NCBI RefSeq assembly: GCF_022811725.1
Contig: NZ_CP094527.1
Span: forward strand, 6,386,001-6,450,000
Reading direction: 5' to 3'
Length of the DNA: 64,000 nucleotides
DNA from: Mucilaginibacter sp. SMC90
GTDB lineage: Bacteria; Bacteroidota; Bacteroidia; Sphingobacteriales; Sphingobacteriaceae
Shown: positions 59,567-64,000 of the stretch, one piece after another
How positions within the stretch are numbered: the first letter of the stretch is position 1
How the letters are laid out: each line of letters opens with the position of its first letter
The notes under the pieces: model-generated
What the model was told of the DNA's origin: nothing
What the model saw: only the letters and a program-made list of their open reading frames with translations
Database searches by the model: none
Program-made: the position numbers and the translations under genes

Positions 59567-59980
59567 ATGCCATACTTAACCAAAGCAGATTTAACCACCG
59601 ATATATACACAGAAGATATAGACGCTATAACCGAAAATAACGACGGTGATGTAACCGCCGCCATAAACAAAGCAATTGGCGAAGCGCAGGGGTACTTTGA
59701 CAGGTACGACATTGATGCGCTTTTTGCCCGCACAGGTGACGACCGCGACCCTATTTTAGTTGGCTCATTAACGGCGATTGCCCTTCAATGGCTTACACGC
59801 AAATGCCCGGCAAACCAAAATATAAAGCAAATTCGGGACGATGCCGCTACAGCCCGTGTATGGCTTCGCCGGGTACAGGCGGCAGATGTTAAACCGAGGG
59901 GGTGGCCGCTAATCACACCGCCCGAAAAGGCAACCTTTTTTCATATGAGCAGTAACCCGAAACGCGGCAATCACTTTTAA
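59567..59980 (+). CDS. Head-tail connector, Mu gp36-like (DUF1320)
   Basis: In this 137-residue protein the start YLTKADLTTDIYTEDIDAIT is followed by AINKAIGEAQGYFDRYDIDA and ALQWLTRKCPANQNIKQIRD, the DUF1320 pattern. It sits between terminase and portal. The Mu relative joins head and tail. It starts two bases after the terminase stop. Confidence 0.75.
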   Translation: MPYLTKADLTTDIYTEDIDAITENNDGDVTAAINKAIGEAQGYFDRYDIDALFARTGDDRDPILVGSLTAIALQWLTRKCPANQNIKQIRDDAATARVWLRRVQAADVKPRGWPLITPPEKATFFHMSSNPKRGNHF

Positions 59981-60011
59981 TTTTTAATACCCCTTTAAAT
60001 AGCTTTTAAAC

Positions 60012-61370
60012 ATGGCCATAACTAAAAAACCTACCGTTACCGCCGACGGTACACAACCCAGCATTGCTATAACCAAGATAGATGTAATGCCTATAGTCCG
60101 CGAAAATCAGGACATAGTTAAATGGCGCAATTATACACGTAGTGCCGAATCACGGGTGCCACGCCGCGCATTGCTCTATAGTCTGTATTTTGATGTGATA
60201 TTAGATGCCCAGGTGATAAGCGTAACCGGCAAACGCCGGGATGCTATTACTACCGCCGGTTGGCAGTACGTTGATAAGGATGGGCAGCCGGTTGATGCCA
60301 TCAACGAATTAGTAGATAGTTTGGGCTTTGCCAAATTGCTTGAAGAAATTTTAGATAGCCGCTTTTGGGGCTACAGTATGGTAGACTGTAATATTTACAA
60401 AGACGATGAAGGCACCTGGCAGATGACTGCAACGCAGTTTGACCGCCGCCACATGCGCCCCGAACTGGGTATGGTTGCTTACCGGCAATACGATGATGAG
60501 GGTTTTAGCATTCGTGAGGGTGTTTACACACAAACCGTTTTGGAGGCAGGCGATGAAAAGGATTTGGGGCTATTATTATCGGCAGCACAATACGCCATAT
60601 ATAAACGTGGTGGTTTAGGTGATTGGGCTACGTTTGTTGAGGTTTTCGGCAATCAGATTTTAGATGCGCAATGGGATGGCTACGACGAAGACCAGCGTTT
60701 ACTATTGCTTGATGCTATTGAGAAAATGGGCAACAATGGCCGGTTGGTACGTCCGAAAGGTACGGAGGTACAATTTGTGCCCAATCAAAACAACGCTACC
60801 GGCGCTTTACAGGAGGGCTTTGAACGCTACTTAGATGAGCAGATAGCAAAATCGCTATTGGGCAGCACCGAAACATCGGGTACAAGTGAGCGCACCGGTT
60901 ACGCAATTGGGAAGGTGCATTCTGATCAGGACGAAAAGAAAAACGAAACGGATACGGATTTTGTACGCAGAATCCTGAACAGTCGTTTCCGCAAAATATT
61001 AAAAGCCTTTGGCCTGCCTTATGAGGGCGGCAAGTTCATTATACCCGAACGTAAACAAAAACTATCCCTTACCGACGAGATCAATGTTTACGTGCAAATG
61101 GCTACTCAATTGGGTATGCCGGTTGACCATGATTTCATCTATCAGCGCACGGGGATGCCAAAGCCTGCCGATTATGAGACACAAATGAAGGAAAAAGCCG
61201 CCCAAAAGGCCTTTAACGCATTAAATACGCAGATTTCGGACGATGACGACGAAGAAGAAAGTGCAAATACCCCCCCGGCTAAAAAGGAAAAAAAGAGCAA
61301 AAAGCCGGGTGGTGTGAAGCTAACTTTCCGCGAAAAGCTGGCTTTACACATGATGGATTTTTTCGCGTAG
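60012..61370 (+). CDS. Portal protein, Mu gp29-like (DUF935)
   Basis: This 452-residue protein shows the DUF935 pattern: IVKWRNYTRSAESRVPRRAL, then FWGYSMVDCNIYKDDEGTWQ, DWATFVEVFGNQILDAQWDG and the end FREKLALHMMDFF. A Glu/Lys-rich linker (DDDDEEESANTPPAKKEKKS) precedes the C-terminus. It forms the dodecameric ring through which DNA passes. It is followed by the MuF gene in another frame, with 35 bases between. Confidence 0.88.
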   Translation: MAITKKPTVTADGTQPSIAITKIDVMPIVRENQDIVKWRNYTRSAESRVPRRALLYSLYFDVILDAQVISVTGKRRDAITTAGWQYVDKDGQPVDAINELVDSLGFAKLLEEILDSRFWGYSMVDCNIYKDDEGTWQMTATQFDRRHMRPELGMVAYRQYDDEGFSIREGVYTQTVLEAGDEKDLGLLLSAAQYAIYKRGGLGDWATFVEVFGNQILDAQWDGYDEDQRLLLLDAIEKMGNNGRLVRPKGTEVQFVPNQNNATGALQEGFERYLDEQIAKSLLGSTETSGTSERTGYAIGKVHSDQDEKKNETDTDFVRRILNSRFRKILKAFGLPYEGGKFIIPERKQKLSLTDEINVYVQMATQLGMPVDHDFIYQRTGMPKPADYETQMKEKAAQKAFNALNTQISDDDDEEESANTPPAKKEKKSKKPGGVKLTFREKLALHMMDFFA

Positions 61371-61405
61371 CCCCGGAGTTAACGGGGCATATTAAACTAA
61401 AGGAT

Positions 61406-62656
61406 TTGTATAGCGATGATTGTGATTGCGGCGATAGCCACAACCATACTACTATACAGCTTGCCGGTGGTTATCGCGACATATTAAATGACTTTTTAAG
61501 GCAGGTACACACCGGCGAACTTAAGCCGGGCAGCATCCAGCCCGACTATTATAACAACATGGCTACAAAACTGGCCGGGGCAGTTAGCGAAGGGTTAGGC
61601 GGTAAAATATTCGCTTCAGACGATGAACGCAATACACTGAAAGCATATTTCGACCATAATATTTACGCATTTAGCGGCGCTAAAAGCCTCGTTATGCTTA
61701 AGGAGTATAACCGCCTATTACTTGACGATAAAGGCCAGGTGCTACCTTATAAAGAGTTTGAGAAACGGGCTTTAAAGGTTGATGCGCTATACAATAAAAC
61801 GTATCTCGAGGCCGAATACGAAATGGCGGTAGCATCGTCGCAGATTGGTGCAAGCTGGCCGGGCTTGATGAAATTTAAGTTATTGGAGTGGAGTACAACA
61901 GGCGGGGAAAACGTTTGCCCTATTTGTGGCGGGTTCGACAGGATGATAATAGCCAGCAACAATCCTATTTTAAACAGGCTTTGCCCTCCGCTGCATTTTA
62001 AATGCCATTGCAAATTGATCCCGGCGGCAGATACCGACACGCCTACCCCCGAAGATCACATCAATAATGTAGAAAAGGCAGCCGATATAAAACCTTACTT
62101 CAAAAACAACCCAGGCAAAAACAAAGTGATTTTTGCCGACGGCCACCCGTATTTTAAAAATTTAGGCAACAATAAACAGCGTGAGTTAGATGCCGAAAAA
62201 AATTACAATATGCCATCGGGCGAAAGGATTTACGCTACCATCAACCTGCCATCATACACCGAAGCAAAAAGTAAAGATGAGGCAAACAAGTGGTGGGCAG
62301 ATTTAGCGGGCGGCCAGCGTAAAAGCATTGATATTGTAGCGCGTGACGGCATTACCGTGAGTATGGATAACAGGTTTAGAAACCATGTATTAGAGGAAAA
62401 TAAAGACAACCGCTACAGGTTCCTGCCACAGTTGCCCGATATTTTGAAAAACCCCGATGAGGTATGGAGTAATAAAATAAGGGGCAGCATTCAAACCGCT
62501 TATATCAAATATTACAAAAACTGCCCGATTGTGATTGTAACCGATTCACGCAGCAATGTTACAGCTATAACAGCCTACGAAGTGCAGAAAAATGGGCGAA
62601 CAAACTTTGGCGCGCTTGCCAATATGCGGAAGGGTGTTTTGAAATATAAAAAGTAA
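61406..62656 (+). CDS. MuF-type head morphogenesis protein with C-terminal nuclease-like (PBECR) domain
   Basis: This 416-residue protein is shown from TTG 61406, but the frame is open upstream into the portal gene and the true start is unclear. The MuF part (about 15-210) ends in the metal-like CPICGG...CPPLHFKCHCKL pattern. The C-terminal part (about 260-416) has NRYRFLPQLPDILKNPDEVW and VTDSRSNVTAITAYEVQKNG, the pattern of PBECR (Barnase-EndoU-ColicinE5/D-RelE-like) domains. Such fusions may inject a nuclease with the phage DNA. Confidence 0.78.
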   Translation: MYSDDCDCGDSHNHTTIQLAGGYRDILNDFLRQVHTGELKPGSIQPDYYNNMATKLAGAVSEGLGGKIFASDDERNTLKAYFDHNIYAFSGAKSLVMLKEYNRLLLDDKGQVLPYKEFEKRALKVDALYNKTYLEAEYEMAVASSQIGASWPGLMKFKLLEWSTTGGENVCPICGGFDRMIIASNNPILNRLCPPLHFKCHCKLIPAADTDTPTPEDHINNVEKAADIKPYFKNNPGKNKVIFADGHPYFKNLGNNKQRELDAEKNYNMPSGERIYATINLPSYTEAKSKDEANKWWADLAGGQRKSIDIVARDGITVSMDNRFRNHVLEENKDNRYRFLPQLPDILKNPDEVWSNKIRGSIQTAYIKYYKNCPIVIVTDSRSNVTAITAYEVQKNGRTNFGALANMRKGVLKYKK

Positions 62657-62754
62657 AGCCGTTTACACAGTTCCGGTAGCGGCTAACCAAACAGCGCCCC
62701 GCCGGTGCATAAACGGCTTATTTATAACACAAATATAAATATATTTTATAAAAA

Positions 62755-63333
62755 ATGGATAGTGCCGCTTTTGTTCGCACAAGCCGCCGCAAAGCTGCGC
62801 AGATAGCTACCTACGTGAACGATATAGCCCCGGCAATGGTAGTACGCAAAACGTTGCGATTTATTGACGGTAACTTCAGGGCGCAGGGCTGGCAGGGCGC
62901 TACTTTTAAAAAATGGAAAGATAAACAGAGTAATGCCGGTAAAAAGCGAAGGGGGCTAAACCTCATCGTAACCGGCAGGTTAAGGCGCGGGGTAAACTAT
63001 ACTACCAATGGTCGGGGCGAAGTATACTTTTATAACAACGTTCCATATGCCAAAGCACACAACGAGGGCTTAACCATAAACGCCACCGTACACGTTAGTG
63101 CCTATACCCGAAGGCGCTTTACCACCGACGAAGTGAGCGCACCACGAGCACGCAAAACCAAATTTGTGAAAACGCAAACCGGCGAAAGCGAAGTAAGATC
63201 GCATACCCGCGTAATGAAAACCCAAATGCCACAACGCCAATTTATGCCTTACGAAAGCCACGGCAGCCCGGTTTTGATTAACTCAATACGGCGGGATTTA
63301 GAAAAGGATATGACAAAGATTTTAAACGCATAA
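62755..63333 (+). CDS. Virion morphogenesis protein (gpG/gp31-like)
   Basis: This 192-residue basic protein has FIDGNFRAQGWQGATFKKWK, then GLNLIVTGRLRRGVNYTTNG and YFYNNVPYAKAHNEGLTINA, the pattern of Mu gp31 / P2 gpS type head-completion proteins. The C-terminus PQRQFMPYESHGSPVL fits the same group. It probably finishes the tail-head joint. It lies 98 bases after MuF, with no gene between. Confidence 0.75.
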   Translation: MDSAAFVRTSRRKAAQIATYVNDIAPAMVVRKTLRFIDGNFRAQGWQGATFKKWKDKQSNAGKKRRGLNLIVTGRLRRGVNYTTNGRGEVYFYNNVPYAKAHNEGLTINATVHVSAYTRRRFTTDEVSAPRARKTKFVKTQTGESEVRSHTRVMKTQMPQRQFMPYESHGSPVLINSIRRDLEKDMTKILNA

Positions 63334-63337
63334 CATC

Positions 63338-63868
63338 ATGAGTGAATTAACAATGGATGCCATATTGGCAAATGTATTTTTAACCGTACAGGCACGTTTA
63401 GCCACGCTGCCCGAATTGAAATTTATTGACCAAGATTTGGGGCAGTTGGAATTTGACGACGCTGACCAGCTTTGCCCGGTTAAGTTCCCGTGTGCTTTAT
63501 TTGATCCTGTAGAGATACGCTATACTGACAATAGCGAATACAGCCAACAGGGCGAAAGTGTACTGGAAGTTCGGCTGGCTGTAACTGCATACACAGCCGC
63601 CACCCACTACTATGAAAAAGATAGTCACAAAATAAATGCTTTGGGATACTTTAACTTAGAACACCGGGTTAACAAGGTATTGCACGGGTGGAGTGATGAA
63701 CGGTATTTTAACCCGTTAAGTCGTATCAGCGCCCAAACCGAGCGCCGAAAGGATAACGTAAGGGTTAGAGTACTGCGCTATGCTTTTGGCTTTGTAGATA
63801 ATACAGCGATGAAGGTGAGAACACCGCAACCGAGGCCGGATTTGGAAGTTATACCGAATGTGGTCTAA
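63338..63868 (+). CDS. Phage neck/tail-terminator-like protein
   Basis: This 176-residue protein is in the place of Mu gp37-type neck proteins. It contains LANVFLTVQARLATLPELKF, then LCPVKFPCALFDPVEIRYTD and RISAQTERRKDNVRVRVLRY. I do not recognise the family with confidence. It starts four bases after the previous stop and ends before a strong terminator, closing the + strand late operon. Confidence 0.62.
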   Translation: MSELTMDAILANVFLTVQARLATLPELKFIDQDLGQLEFDDADQLCPVKFPCALFDPVEIRYTDNSEYSQQGESVLEVRLAVTAYTAATHYYEKDSHKINALGYFNLEHRVNKVLHGWSDERYFNPLSRISAQTERRKDNVRVRVLRYAFGFVDNTAMKVRTPQPRPDLEVIPNVV

Positions 63869-63870
63869 CA

Positions 63871-63899
63871 AAAAAGCCGCTTACTTAGCGGCTTTTTTT
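63871..63899. terminator. Bidirectional terminator at the end of the + strand phage operon
   Basis: AAAAAGCCGC pairs with GCGGCTTTTT around TTACTTA, with a T run. Confidence 0.9.
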
Positions 63900-64000
63900 A
63901 TTCAAATTCAGACTTTTCCACGTGTTTCTTTACTATCCTGTAACTGCCTTCGGGACTGGCGGCCTTAAAATGTGCCTCCCGTTTCATAGCTAACCATTCC
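63898..64000 (-). CDS. C-terminal end of a minus-strand phage gene (cut by the window edge)
   Basis: The last 33 residues (EWLAMKREAHFKAASPEGSY, then RIVKKHVEKSEFE, stop at 63898-63900) are seen, converging on the + strand operon. The piece is basic and helical. The rest, and its family, lie beyond the right edge. It could belong to the early region of the phage. An internal ATG leaves open a short 29-residue reading. Confidence 0.45.
   Translation of the reverse strand, partial: EWLAMKREAHFKAASPEGSYRIVKKHVEKSEFE

Larger units (their letters stand above)
41187..64000. mobile_element. Mu-like contractile-tailed prophage, late half (runs off the right edge)
   Basis: Gene content (small terminase, gp28-type terminase, gp36-like, DUF935 portal, MuF, protease/scaffold, capsid, sheath, tube, tape measure, gp45/gpV spike, hub, baseplate, fibres) is that of a transposable Mu-like myophage. 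The right boundary, repressor and transposase genes lie beyond 64000. The left boundary is inferred from the repeat cluster and cannot be fixed to the base. Confidence 0.85.

Overview
The window looks like chromosome of a Bacteroidota bacterium, most likely Sphingobacteriaceae (Mucilaginibacter/Pedobacter type). The grounds are a sigma/anti-sigma (FecI/FecR type)-SusC-SusD locus, TAnnTTTG-type -7 promoter elements, few Shine-Dalgarno sequences, a PUR-alpha-type DUF3276 gene, and palindromic intergenic repeats of the GTCATTGCGAG type. The genus is inferred from family knowledge; no search was run.

Region 1 (1-4.6 kb) is a co-directional stress/redox operon: a zinc alcohol dehydrogenase, three short-chain dehydrogenases (one with a Tat-type leader) and a secreted DUF4142 protein. 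Region 2 (4.6-8.3 kb) is a gene graveyard. It holds a Ku N-terminal remnant coupled to a frameshifted small gene, an ABC exporter with two frameshifts and no ATPase domain, a short N-terminal fragment of another gene, a broken small gene, and a 3' piece of a tRNA-Phe. An intact single-domain response regulator lies within it.

Region 3 (8.3-17.8 kb) is AT-rich accessory DNA made almost wholly of orphan genes: a PAS protein with no output domain, coiled-coil proteins, small secreted Cys-rich and His/Gly-rich peptides, a WGxxGxxG-type tail protein, and OB-fold-like secreted proteins. Four of the orphans share a 3'-flanking motif, and two promoters share a palindrome abutting the -7 box. It ends with a tRNA-Arg(CCG), an adjacent tyrosine recombinase, and a second tRNA-Arg 3' fragment. 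A 25-bp direct repeat delimits a 1.57-kb element that carries only the integrase.

Region 4 (17.9-30.2 kb) is a nutrient-acquisition locus: ECF sigma factor, FecR, SusC with STN domain, SusD, PHP-family hydrolase, AraC regulator, DoxX protein, polysaccharide-deacetylase-like protein and sulfatase. Region 5 (30.2-41.1 kb) holds three SDR genes with AraC and HxlR regulators, YchF, MgtE, a DUF3276 protein and an ABC exporter, separated by long hairpin repeats.

Region 6 (about 41.2 kb to the right edge) is the late half of a Mu-like, contractile-tailed prophage. Head packaging genes (small and large terminase, gp36-like, DUF935 portal, MuF with a C-terminal nuclease-like domain, virion morphogenesis, neck) are on the + strand. 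Protease/scaffold, capsid, lysis, sheath, tube, chaperones, tape measure, baseplate and fibre genes are on the - strand. The tail-assembly chaperone gene has a clear -1 programmed frameshift signal. The left prophage end carries reiterated motifs like transposase-binding ends. The early (transposase) region is not in the window.
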